Origin: Lachnospiraceae bacterium
GTDB lineage: Bacteria; Bacillota; Clostridia; Lachnospirales; Lachnospiraceae
Direction: 5' to 3'
Length of the DNA: 64,000 nucleotides
Assembly (NCBI GenBank): GCA_022767285.1
Contig: JALENY010000029.1
Location: 62,001-126,000 of the forward strand
The notes under the pieces were generated by a model. It ran no database searches. It saw nothing but the letters and a program-made list of their open reading frames with translations, and was not told the DNA's origin. The stretch's first letter is position 1. Each line of letters starts with the position of its first letter. The position numbers and the translations under genes were made by a program. Below are positions 35,193 to 43,284 of the stretch, piece by piece.

Positions 35193-36147
35193 GATCGCAC
35201 CGCATCTTGACGGAGTTGCTACCGTCGGAATTGCCGGACATGTGAATCCGGATGGAGACTGTGTAGGTTCCGTTATGGGATTGTACTTATACCTTACGGA
35301 GAATTATCCAAAACTGACTGTAGATGTATACCTGGAGCATGTTCGTCCGGAATTTTATTATCTGAAAAAAATTGAGGATGTAAAAGATAGCTGGGATGGA
35401 GAGACAAAATATGATCTTTTCATCCTGCTGGACACCAGCTCAAAGGACAGGATCGGAGTTGCTTTTGATGCCTTCGAGATGGCTGATAAGACGATCTGCA
35501 TTGACCATCATGTCAGCAATCGGGGATTTGCAAATGAAAACCATATTGTGCCGGATGCCAGTTCAGCCAGTGAAACGCTGTATGAACTTCTGGAGGAGGA
35601 GAAGATAACCCTTCCTGTGGCAGAAGCACTGTATACGGGTATCATTCATGATTCCGGTGTATTTCAGTATTCCTGCACAGGTCCGAGGACCATGGAAATT
35701 GCAGGAAAACTTATGGCAAAAGGAGTTCCTTTTGCAAAGATCATAGATGAGTCCTTCAATCAGAAAACCTATGTCCAGCAGCAGATTCTGGGCAGAACTC
35801 TGATGGAGAGCATCCGCCTTATGGATGGAAAGTGCATTGTGGGCATTGTGACCAAAAAGCAGATGGATTTTTACGGAATCACCAAAAAAGACCTGGATGG
35901 CATTGCAAGCCATCTGCGTATGACAAAAGGAGTGGAAGTTGCCATGTTTGTCTACGAGACAGGAATCCAGGAATATAAGGTGAGCCTTCGTTCCAATTGT
36001 TATGTGGATGTGAGCAAGATCGCCGCGGAATTCGGAGGTGGCGGACATATCCGTGCTGCGGGCTGTACGATGAACGGAAACGTCTATGATGTAATTAACA
36101 ATCTGACATATTATATTGATAAAATGTTGAAAGACAGTGATGATTAA
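35185..36147 (+). CDS. nrnA: DHH-family oligoribonuclease/pAp phosphatase NrnA
   Basis: Degrades very short RNA oligonucleotides and dephosphorylates 3'-phosphoadenosine 5'-phosphate. The DHH motifs are HVNPDGDCVGS (motif I), LLDTS and the defining CIDHHVSNRGF. A DHHA1 domain ends the protein with GGGGHIRAAGCTM. I prefer the ATG at 35185, with AAAAGGA 8 nt upstream and an 8-nt overlap with rbfA, over the in-frame ATG at 35161 that lies deep inside rbfA. Length is about 320 residues. Confidence 0.94.
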   Translation: MNKIAPHLDGVATVGIAGHVNPDGDCVGSVMGLYLYLTENYPKLTVDVYLEHVRPEFYYLKKIEDVKDSWDGETKYDLFILLDTSSKDRIGVAFDAFEMADKTICIDHHVSNRGFANENHIVPDASSASETLYELLEEEKITLPVAEALYTGIIHDSGVFQYSCTGPRTMEIAGKLMAKGVPFAKIIDESFNQKTYVQQQILGRTLMESIRLMDGKCIVGIVTKKQMDFYGITKKDLDGIASHLRMTKGVEVAMFVYETGIQEYKVSLRSNCYVDVSKIAAEFGGGGHIRAAGCTMNGNVYDVINNLTYYIDKMLKDSDD

Positions 36148-37030
36148 TGGTATTGTAAATGTATACAAAGAAAAAGGGTATACCTCCCATGATGTGGTGG
36201 CTAAATTGCGGGGAATCCTTCATCAGAAAAAAATCGGTCATACAGGAACCCTTGACCCGGAGGCGGAGGGCGTTCTGCCGGTTTGCCTTGGGAAAGGTAC
36301 ACGCCTGTGTGATATGCTGACGGATGAACACAAGACTTATGTGGCCGGCTTGTATCTGGGGATTACCACAGACACACAGGATATGACCGGAAAAGTTCTG
36401 GAGGAAAGATCTCTGGAGGGTATCACCGGGAATCAGGTTCGGGAGGTGATCCGTTCCTTTCTCGGCAGTCAGCTTCAGGTGCCGCCCATGTATTCTGCCA
36501 GAAAGGTGAATGGGAAAAAACTTTATGAGCTGGCCCGTGAGGGAAAAGAAGTGGAACGGGAAGCAAGACCGGTTACATTTTTTGAGATTCGTATCCTGGA
36601 TATGGATCTTCCGCGGGTTCAGATGGAAGTATGCTGTTCAAAGGGAACTTACATAAGAACCCTGTGTCATGATATCGGGCAGAAACTCGGATGCGGCGGA
36701 ACCATGGAAACATTGAAACGTACCCGGGTGGGCCGGTTTTCCATTGAGGAAAGCATGACGCTGGATCGGATTGCCAAAGCAGGAGACTGCTCTTTCGTCC
36801 ACAGCGTGGAGGAGATGTTTCAGCAACTGAAAAAGGTGTCAGTTCCGGAACGACTGGATAAAGCCCTCTATAACGGAAATACCTTTTGTTATAAAGCTAA
36901 TCTTGAGAATCAGGAACAGGTGCGTGTCTATTCCAGCAAAGAAGAATTCATCGGAATTTATCGATATGAAAAGGAATACGGTTCCTTTCATATTGTGAAA
37001 ATGTTTTATCCCTGTCCGATGATCAGTTAG
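36140..37030 (+). CDS. truB: tRNA pseudouridine(55) synthase TruB
   Basis: Makes pseudouridine 55 in the T-loop of tRNAs. The N-terminal INGIVNVYKEKGYTSHDVV and the catalytic motif GHTGTLDPEAEGVLPV, with the nucleophilic Asp, are clear. RKVNGKKLYELAREG and CSKGTYIRTLCHDIG follow. Length is 296 residues from the ATG at 36140, which overlaps nrnA by 8 nt. A GTG one codon upstream is an alternative start. Confidence 0.96.
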   Translation: MINGIVNVYKEKGYTSHDVVAKLRGILHQKKIGHTGTLDPEAEGVLPVCLGKGTRLCDMLTDEHKTYVAGLYLGITTDTQDMTGKVLEERSLEGITGNQVREVIRSFLGSQLQVPPMYSARKVNGKKLYELAREGKEVEREARPVTFFEIRILDMDLPRVQMEVCCSKGTYIRTLCHDIGQKLGCGGTMETLKRTRVGRFSIEESMTLDRIAKAGDCSFVHSVEEMFQQLKKVSVPERLDKALYNGNTFCYKANLENQEQVRVYSSKEEFIGIYRYEKEYGSFHIVKMFYPCPMIS

Positions 37031-37038
37031 GAGTACAG

Positions 37039-37932
37039 ATGAAACGAATAAAAGGAACACTTCATTTTCAGGAAGATGCAGAGCATGTGGTTACCCTGGG
37101 AAAGTTTGACGGTCTGCACCGCGGACATCAGGCCCTGATCGAACGGGTGATGACCTATGACAGAAAAAGGGCGAAGAAAGCAGTATTTATGTTTGATATT
37201 GCCCCAATGATGCTTCTCTCCAAAAAAGAGCGCAGACTGGTGCTGGAAAATGCCGGAATTGATCTTTTGATCGAATGCCCTTTTGTCCCGGAGCTGATTA
37301 CTATGGATCCGGAGTTGTTTGTCAGAAAAATGCTCGTCAAACAACTTCATGCCGTGCATCTGGTCGTAGGAAAGGATTTTCGTTTCGGCTATGAGCGAAG
37401 CGGAGATGTTGAACTTCTGAAAACGCTTGGGCCCAAGTACGGGTTTACGGTCGAAGTCCTGGATAAAGTGATGGACGGTGACCGGGAAATCAGCAGTACT
37501 TACATCCGGGAAGAACTGGCAAAGGGCAACATGGAAAAAGTGAATGAACTTCTGGGATATGAGTTTTTCGTAACCGGTGAGATCGTCCATGGCCGAAGGG
37601 TAGGAAGAACGCTTGGGGTTCCTACAACGAATCTGATCCCTCCGAAGGGAAAGCTTTTGCCGCCCAACGGGGTATATACAACGAGAACTACAGCAGGTGA
37701 TAAAACTTATTACGGTATGACAAACATTGGAAATAAACCTACGGTAGATGGACACTTTATTGGAGTAGAAACTTATTTATTCGATTGTGATGAGGAACTT
37801 TACGGAGAGCAGGAAAAAGTGCGGCTGCAGCATTACCTGAGACCGGAAGTGAAATTTGACAGTCTGGAAGAATTGAAACAACAGCTTCAGAAAGATGAAG
37901 TGGCGGTTCGAGCATTTTTCGAATCCGAATAA
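37039..37932 (+). CDS. ribF: Bifunctional riboflavin kinase/FAD synthetase
   Basis: Converts riboflavin to FMN and then to FAD. The N-terminal adenylyltransferase domain has GKFDGLHRGHQ and ISSTYIREEL. The C-terminal kinase domain has VHGRRVGRTLGVPTTNL, then TNIGNKPTV and ETYLFDCDEELYG. Length of 297 residues is standard. It is the last core gene of the operon and is followed after 14 nt by a phosphate cotransporter gene. Confidence 0.95.
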   Translation: MKRIKGTLHFQEDAEHVVTLGKFDGLHRGHQALIERVMTYDRKRAKKAVFMFDIAPMMLLSKKERRLVLENAGIDLLIECPFVPELITMDPELFVRKMLVKQLHAVHLVVGKDFRFGYERSGDVELLKTLGPKYGFTVEVLDKVMDGDREISSTYIREELAKGNMEKVNELLGYEFFVTGEIVHGRRVGRTLGVPTTNLIPPKGKLLPPNGVYTTRTTAGDKTYYGMTNIGNKPTVDGHFIGVETYLFDCDEELYGEQEKVRLQHYLRPEVKFDSLEELKQQLQKDEVAVRAFFESE

Positions 37933-37946
37933 ACATAGGAGGAAAG

Positions 37947-39593
37947 ATGGGAATGAATATTGTAATTTCACTGGCTGGTGGTCTGGGTCTCTTTCTTTTT
38001 GGCATGAATATGATGAGTTCCGGGCTTGAGAAAGCCGCCGGAGCCAAGATGCGTTCCGTTTTGGAATTTTTCACGAAAAACAGATTTGTTGGTATGCTGG
38101 TTGGTATGCTTTTTACGGCAATTGTACAGTCTTCCAGTGCTACGACGGTCATGGTCGTCAGCTTTGTTAATTCCGGTTTGATGACACTTCTGGAAGCTGC
38201 CGGAGTGATCATGGGTGCCAATATCGGTACAACGATCACATCGCAGTTGGTTGCGTTCAAACTGTCGGATGTGGCGCCGATCTTCGTTATGGGCGGAGTT
38301 ATCATGATGCTGTTCTGCAAAAAACAGAGTATCAAGAAAATCGGTGAGGTTGTTCTTGGCTTTGGTATTCTTTTTATGGGACTGGATACCATGTCAGGGG
38401 CTATGTCAGGATTAAAGGAATCGCCGCAGATGGTGGAAATTCTTGGATCTCTCCGGAACCATTATCTGGCAATTTTAGTTGGTTTCTTAGTAACGGCTGT
38501 TCTGCAGAGTTCCTCTGCAACGGTCAGTATTGTACTTTTAATGGCATCTCAGGGGCTGCTGGAACTGCCTATCTGTTTCTTCCTGATCCTTGGATGTAAC
38601 ATGGGATCCTGTGTTTCTGCTCTGATTGCCAGCCTCGGAGGAAAAAAAGATGCGAAACGTGCGGCGTGGATTCATTTCCTGTTTAATATTGTAGGTTCAA
38701 CGTTTATCGTGATCGTTCTTTCATTTGCATTGAATCCGATCGCCGATCTGATCTTTAAGATTTCCGGCGGTGATATCGGCCGAAGTGTGGCAAATGCACA
38801 TACGATCATTAAGATTACCGAAGTTGTGCTGCTGTTCCCGTTCATTCAGTGGATCGTAAAACTGACCTACAAGATTGTTCCGGGCAAAGAAGAGAAAGGC
38901 GGAGATTTCGATCTGCAGTACATAGGATCCACCGTTGCATTTTCGCCTACAACAGCCGTTCTGGATGCTACCCGTGAGATGGAGCGAATGGGAAGCATGG
39001 CCATCAATAACCTGACCAGAGCTATGAATGCACTGATTACGTTGGATGAGAATGACATACAGGAAGTCTATGATGTGGAGAAAAATATCGATTATCTGAA
39101 TGCTGCTATCACGGATTATCTGGTTAATATCAACCAGCTGACCATCCCGGTAGATGATGCGAAACACATCGGCAGTTTATTCCATGTGGTAAATGATATT
39201 GAACGAATCGGCGATCATGCGGAAAATGTCGCAGATGATGCAAAAGCAAGAATCGAGCGGAAGGTAACCTTCAGCCAGCAGGCTCAGGAAGAACTTTCCG
39301 GTATGCTGGACAAGGTAATTAAGATAACCACATATGCCATCGATATGTTCTCCAACAACAACAGAGAACATATGGAGGAAATCCTTACTCTGGAAAACGA
39401 AATCGATGAGATGGAGCGAACTCTTCAGCAGTCTCACGTGGACCGTCTGACCAGAAATGAATGTACACCGGCAGCTGGTATGATGTATTCTGATATTATT
39501 TCCGGACTGGAGCGTGTGGCGGATCATGCAACCAATATTGCATTTTCTTTGATGGATGAGGATCCGGATGAACTGGTGAAAGCAAAAGCCTGA
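37947..39593 (+). CDS. Na/Pi cotransporter family protein with PhoU-like tail
   Basis: A 548-residue protein that would import phosphate with sodium. The N-terminal 310 residues form about eight to nine membrane segments with two inverted QSSSAT repeats (AIVQSSSATTVMVV and AVLQSSSATVSIVLL), the NptA/NaPi-II signature. The C-terminal 200 residues are helical and PhoU-like (DIERIGDHAENVADDA and LERVADHATNIAFSL), which may bind metal clusters and sense phosphate. AGGAGG precedes the ATG, and a second in-frame ATG lies two codons in. It starts the accessory block that separates ribF from rpsO. Confidence 0.93.
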   Translation: MGMNIVISLAGGLGLFLFGMNMMSSGLEKAAGAKMRSVLEFFTKNRFVGMLVGMLFTAIVQSSSATTVMVVSFVNSGLMTLLEAAGVIMGANIGTTITSQLVAFKLSDVAPIFVMGGVIMMLFCKKQSIKKIGEVVLGFGILFMGLDTMSGAMSGLKESPQMVEILGSLRNHYLAILVGFLVTAVLQSSSATVSIVLLMASQGLLELPICFFLILGCNMGSCVSALIASLGGKKDAKRAAWIHFLFNIVGSTFIVIVLSFALNPIADLIFKISGGDIGRSVANAHTIIKITEVVLLFPFIQWIVKLTYKIVPGKEEKGGDFDLQYIGSTVAFSPTTAVLDATREMERMGSMAINNLTRAMNALITLDENDIQEVYDVEKNIDYLNAAITDYLVNINQLTIPVDDAKHIGSLFHVVNDIERIGDHAENVADDAKARIERKVTFSQQAQEELSGMLDKVIKITTYAIDMFSNNNREHMEEILTLENEIDEMERTLQQSHVDRLTRNECTPAAGMMYSDIISGLERVADHATNIAFSLMDEDPDELVKAKA

Positions 39594-39758
39594 GAAATCG
39601 ATGGCGGGCCAGAGGAGAAAGAAAGCAGTTGTACACTTTCTCTGATGGATGATTATCCGGATGAATAGCTTAGGAAAAAGTGTGGGAAAGCAATGACAGC
39701 GAATGTGAGAAAATCGTGGACAGATAATGGGCTGCCATGAGAATCAGGAGGTCGGAAA
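39594..39758 (+). other. Intergenic remnant repeating the 3' end of the cotransporter gene
   Basis: Bases 39641-39669 (TTTCTCTGATGGATGATTAT then CCGGATGAA) repeat bases 39544-39572 of the cotransporter gene with about three to four differences. In frame this reads SLMDDYPDE then a stop, against SLMDEDPDEL in the gene. It looks like the leftover of a tandem partial duplication. No other feature is seen in the gap. Confidence 0.55.
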
Positions 39759-40022
39759 ATGGAAGATGTATACAGTGAATATTTAACATTCCATGTGACT
39801 GCCAAGGATGGTTCCGATGTGGAGATGGCGGTAATGGACGAATTTGATTTCGAAGATGAACACTATGTGGTTGGTGCGGTGGTAAAAGACGATACCATTC
39901 TTGATGATGGCAGATATATTTATCGCAGCATAATCAAGGACGATGATTTTACTGTGGAAAAAATTGCCAGAGAATTTGATTATAACAGAATTGCGGAAGC
40001 ATATTTGCATATGGAGGAATGA
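39759..40022 (+). CDS. DUF1292 family protein
   Basis: An 87-residue acidic protein of the DUF1292 family, common in Firmicutes and without an established function. The typical pattern is visible: a short strand region with DGSDVEMAVMDEFDFEDEHYVVGAV, then DDGRYIYRSI and a C-terminal helix REFDYNRIAEAYLHM. AGGAGG precedes the ATG, and a clear terminator follows at 40150-40195. A second DUF1292 gene lies at 47484-47828. Confidence 0.82.
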   Translation: MEDVYSEYLTFHVTAKDGSDVEMAVMDEFDFEDEHYVVGAVVKDDTILDDGRYIYRSIIKDDDFTVEKIAREFDYNRIAEAYLHMEE

Positions 40023-40149
40023 TCCCTGAAAAATGACTGACAATTTCTCTGTTCTACGTGAATTTCCATGTGACGGAAACAAGAGTTTGACTCTATGTCA
40101 GGAATAAGAATTCTCGAAATCTATTCAAATTAAGTCTGATATTATATAG

Positions 40150-40195
40150 CGTCAGTGCCAGAAGCAGACAGCTCCCGGACACTGACGTTATTTTT
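40150..40195 (+). terminator. Terminator after the DUF1292 gene
   Basis: CGTCAGTG (40150-40157) pairs with CACTGACG (40180-40187). The tail is TTATTTTT. Between 40023 and 40340 only this terminator and the next promoter are recognisable. Confidence 0.85.
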
Positions 40196-40297
40196 CATTT
40201 ACACAGATAGAATTAAGAAACAGATCAAAGCAGAAAAATTATATTCCTGAATGGAAAAAGCGAAGGCACTAAGAAAAATTTGTTGCCGCCCATGGAC

Positions 40298-40325
40298 TTG
40301 CAGGTTAGCGCGAAAAGAGTATAAT
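40298..40325 (+). promoter_or_regulatory. Promoter for the CobW-like genes
   Basis: TTGCAG (40298-40303) and TATAAT (40320-40325) are spaced by 16 bp, about 34 nt ahead of the GTPase start. Confidence 0.72.
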
Positions 40326-40359
40326 ATAGGAAACGCAAAAAATGAAAGAAGGAATCGAA

Positions 40360-41595
40360 ATGACAAAAGTAGATATTATATCCGGTTTCCTGGGAGCCGG
40401 AAAGACCACATTTATAAAGCAGCTGATTGACCAGGTGTATGCAGGTGAAAAACTGGTTCTCATTGAAAATGAGTTTGGTGAGATTGGAATTGACGGCGGG
40501 TTTTTGAAAGATGCCGGTATTGAAATAACGGAGATGAATTCTGGTTGTATCTGCTGTACGTTAGTTGGCGATTTCAGCAAAGCGCTGCAGCAGGTGCTGG
40601 ACGAGTATCATCCGGATCGCGTGATTATTGAGCCTTCTGGTGTTGGAAAACTTTCAGATATTGTAAAAGCCATAGAAAACATAAGAGAGAGTGCTGATAT
40701 CGAGATTAATGGACGAATCACGGTGGTGGACGGGAAAAAAGCAAAAGTGTATATGAAAAACTTTGGTGAATTTTTCAAAGATCAGGTGGAACATGCGTCA
40801 GCCATTGTCATCAGCCGCACACAGATGATGACAGATGAGAAAATAGAGGAATGTGTTCATATGCTTCGGGAAGAAAATGAGGAAGCAGCGATTATCTCCA
40901 CACCTTGGGATATGCTCGGCAGAGAAGCAATTCTTCATGCCCTGGACCATAAAACGGAGATGGAACATCTGATGGAAGAGGCGCGAGAGGTACACGGGCA
41001 TAAGCACCATGGCTGCTGCAATCATGTCGATCATGACCACGATCATCATGACCACGATCATCATGACCACGATCATCATGACCACGATCATCATGACCAC
41101 GATCATCATGACCACGATCATCATGACCACGACCATCATGATCACGATCATGATCACGAGCACGATCACGAGCACAATCACGAGCACAATCACGAGCATG
41201 ATCACGATCACGACCATGACCATCATGATCACGAGCACAATCATGACCATCATGATCACGACCACGATCACCACGGCTGCTGTGGTCACGACCACCATGA
41301 GCATCATCACCACCATGCAGACGAGATATTTACAAGCTGGGGAAAAGAAACTGCACATAAATATACCGAAGAAGAATTAGCTTCCCTTCTCAAAGCACTT
41401 TCTGCAACACAGGATTATGGAACGGTGCTCCGATCAAAGGGAATTATAGCTATGGCAGATGGCTCCTGGAAGCAGTTTGACCTGGTTCCGGAAGAATATG
41501 AAGTGAGGGAAGGCAATGCTGATTACACTGGCCGTGTCTGTGTAATTGGTACAGACCTCCGAGAGGAAAAACTGCAGGAACTCTTTCATATATAG
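40360..41595 (+). CDS. CobW/COG0523 GTPase with long His/Asp metal-binding tract
   Basis: A 411-residue G3E-family GTPase, a class that delivers metals such as zinc, cobalt or nickel to proteins. It shows the P-loop SGFLGAGKTTF, the metal motif SGCICCTL (CxCC), and the IEPSGVGK switch. The guanine-specificity site reads ISRTQ, not NKxD. Residues about 212-322 are a His/Asp/Glu tract bracketed by HGCCNH and HGCCGH. The CobW C-terminal domain follows (ADEIFTSWGKE to the end). The ATG at 40360 has AGAAGGA six nt upstream and is preferred to the ATG at 40342. The metal cannot be named from sequence; zinc or nickel are the usual candidates. Likely cotranscribed with the next gene. Confidence 0.9.
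   Translation: MTKVDIISGFLGAGKTTFIKQLIDQVYAGEKLVLIENEFGEIGIDGGFLKDAGIEITEMNSGCICCTLVGDFSKALQQVLDEYHPDRVIIEPSGVGKLSDIVKAIENIRESADIEINGRITVVDGKKAKVYMKNFGEFFKDQVEHASAIVISRTQMMTDEKIEECVHMLREENEEAAIISTPWDMLGREAILHALDHKTEMEHLMEEAREVHGHKHHGCCNHVDHDHDHHDHDHHDHDHHDHDHHDHDHHDHDHHDHDHHDHDHDHEHDHEHNHEHNHEHDHDHDHDHHDHEHNHDHHDHDHDHHGCCGHDHHEHHHHHADEIFTSWGKETAHKYTEEELASLLKALSATQDYGTVLRSKGIIAMADGSWKQFDLVPEEYEVREGNADYTGRVCVIGTDLREEKLQELFHI
41041..41130 (+). repeat. Six perfect 15-bp tandem repeats inside the His-tract gene
   Basis: The unit GATCATCATGACCAC is repeated six times without a mismatch, with degenerate copies before and after (to about 41270). Each unit encodes DHHDH. Such arrays can expand or contract by slippage, changing the number of metal-binding histidines. 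Confidence 0.95.
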
Positions 41596-41691
41596 TCAAT
41601 AATTATATGTGTTAAGATGGCAATAACCTAACTGGCTGTTAGGTATATCAACTATAAATATTTTGCAGCAGAGAAAGGAATTGATATATCT

Positions 41692-42633
41692 ATGATAACA
41701 CCTGTATTTATCTGTACAGGATTTTTGGACAGCGGAAAAACAACGCTGGTAAAAGAAACATTGATGGAACAGGAGTGGATCGAGCCCGGATTGACACTTC
41801 TGATCTTATGTGAAGAAGGAGAAATCGAATATTCCGAAGAATACCTCAGAGAACATGATATGATACTTCTGAAAATCGAGGATTTTTCTGAACTGAACAC
41901 AGGGTTTTTTAAGAATTGTGAGCGGCATTACCGCCCGGCACAGGTAGTGATCGAATACAACGGAACCTGGAAACTTGAGGAGCTTCTTTCTATCCGGTAT
42001 CCGCGAAGCTGGCAGCTTCAGGGGGTATATTCTACCGTGAATGGTGAGACGCTAGATCTGTACTTAAAAAACATGCGAAACATGCTGATGGAACAGCTGA
42101 CCGAGTCAGAACTGATCGTGGTAAACCGCTGTTCCCAGGAGGTGAACCGTTCGGGATTCCGACGTGCGGTAAAAGTCCAAAATCCCATGGCACAGCTTAT
42201 CTTTGAGGGAACCGACGGACAGATCATACAGCCTTCCCGGGAGGATCTTCCATATGATGTTAAAGGTGAGACGGTTGTGATTGGAGATGATGATTATGGT
42301 ATCTGGTATGTGGATGCCTATGATCACCCGGAGTATTATCTGCATAAAGAAATCCAGTTTACAGCTCAGGTATTTCGCCCGAAGGGAATGAAAGAGGACA
42401 TGTTTGTCCCCGGCCGCGAAATCATGACCTGTTGTGCGGATGATATCCGTTTTTACGGTTATCCCTGCAAATTAAATAAAAAGCCGGAATTTAAGGAAAA
42501 AAGCTGGGTGACGGTGCGTGCCCGATTTGAGTACGAAGCACTGACTTCCTATGGCGAGGAGCAGCCTGTTTTGTATCTTACCGGAATAGAAGCTGCCAAG
42601 AAACCGGAAAATGAAGTTGTGTATCTGGGATAA
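41692..42633 (+). CDS. CobW-like GTPase fused to a TIGR03943/YcgQ-like domain
   Basis: A 313-residue protein with an N-terminal G3E-type P-loop (GFLDSGKTT, residues 10-18). The domain is divergent: the CxCC metal motif is missing, with LCEEGEIEY at the equivalent place, and the specificity site reads VVNRCSQE. From about residue 200 the sequence changes character. IQFTAQVFRPKGMKEDMFVPG then REIMTCCADD (CC at 247-248) resembles the C-terminal part of the YcgQ/TIGR03943 putative permease subunit (TCCAAD-type motif). No YcgR permease partner is seen next to it. The fusion call rests on motif recall, so it needs a profile search. It follows the His-tract GTPase by 96 nt. Confidence 0.75.
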   Translation: MITPVFICTGFLDSGKTTLVKETLMEQEWIEPGLTLLILCEEGEIEYSEEYLREHDMILLKIEDFSELNTGFFKNCERHYRPAQVVIEYNGTWKLEELLSIRYPRSWQLQGVYSTVNGETLDLYLKNMRNMLMEQLTESELIVVNRCSQEVNRSGFRRAVKVQNPMAQLIFEGTDGQIIQPSREDLPYDVKGETVVIGDDDYGIWYVDAYDHPEYYLHKEIQFTAQVFRPKGMKEDMFVPGREIMTCCADDIRFYGYPCKLNKKPEFKEKSWVTVRARFEYEALTSYGEEQPVLYLTGIEAAKKPENEVVYLG

Positions 42634-42789
42634 AGAGTAATTGGATGCCGGTATTCTGTCTGCTTTTTATTCAGAATCATTACTGTGTATCAGAAGAACC
42701 CCGGATTATTTGAAAACCAGGTCAATGGAAAATGGATGGGAATAGATGTGAATTGAAATTTTCAAATTGAAATTTATAAGAAAAAACAG

Positions 42790-42818
42790 TTTACACTTCC
42801 CCTTATATGTGTTATACT
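42790..42818 (+). promoter_or_regulatory. Promoter for rpsO
   Basis: TTTACA (42790-42795) and TATACT (42813-42818) are spaced by 17 bp. Confidence 0.78.
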
Positions 42819-42825
42819 GTGAAAG

Positions 42826-42914
42826 TGCGAGTGAACCCGGATTCAGAGAACGGACGACTCCGACCGCCTCTTAATTCGAGGGGATAAAAATTAGAATAAC
42901 AGGAGGAAATCAAA
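42826..42914 (+). promoter_or_regulatory. rpsO 5' leader, possible S15 autoregulatory RNA
   Basis: A leader of about 90 nt precedes rpsO, with small pairing elements such as CCTC TTAATT CGAGG near 42867-42882 and AGGAGG before the ATG. S15 represses its own mRNA in several phyla through different leader structures. No known S15 leader class could be matched by eye, so the role is inference. Confidence 0.35.
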
Positions 42915-43181
42915 ATGATTTCAAAAGAAAAGAAACAGGCTATTATTGCAGAGTATGCGAGAACCGAAGGTGACACAGGTTCACCGGAAGTACAGGTTGC
43001 ATTGTTGACAGAAAGAATTCAGGAGCTCACCGAGCACCTGAAAACAAACCACAAAGATCATCATTCCAGAAGAGGACTTCTGAAAATGGTTGGTCAGAGA
43101 CGTGGTTTACTTGCTTATCTGAAGAAGACTGATATTGAAAGATACCGTGCTTTGATTGAAAAACTGGGAATCAGAAAATAA
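42915..43181 (+). CDS. rpsO: 30S ribosomal protein S15
   Basis: An 88-residue primary 16S rRNA-binding protein of the small-subunit platform. The sequence follows the family throughout: [23 protein letters not shown], then [20 protein letters not shown] and [10 protein letters not shown]. It is followed by two hairpins and pnp, the widespread rpsO-pnp order. Confidence 0.98.
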   Translation: MISKEKKQAIIAEYARTEGDTGSPEVQVALLTERIQELTEHLKTNHKDHHSRRGLLKMVGQRRGLLAYLKKTDIERYRALIEKLGIRK

Positions 43182-43195
43182 TCAGTTAAGTAAGG

Positions 43196-43220
43196 GGGCG
43201 GAGGAATCCGCCCTATTTTT
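43196..43220 (+). terminator. Terminator after rpsO
   Basis: GGGCGGA/TCCGCCC with a GGAA loop is followed by TATTTTT. Confidence 0.88.
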
Positions 43221-43239
43221 GAGTTGCTATATATCTGAG

Positions 43240-43262
43240 AAAAAGGTCCACCGGACCTTTTT
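43240..43262 (+). terminator. Second hairpin immediately before pnp
   Basis: AAAAAGGTCC (43240-43249) pairs with GGACCTTTTT (43253-43262) around an ACC loop, with the T-run built into the right arm. It ends 22 nt before the pnp start and could be an attenuator or RNA-processing site. Confidence 0.75.
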
Positions 43263-43284
43263 TGAGTTCAAAAAGGAGAGTACT

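Noticed and set aside
41035-41280. Regular short repeats that could be taken for a CRISPR array
   Set aside because: The repeats are contiguous, 15 bp, without spacers, and in frame within a CobW gene. No cas genes are present.
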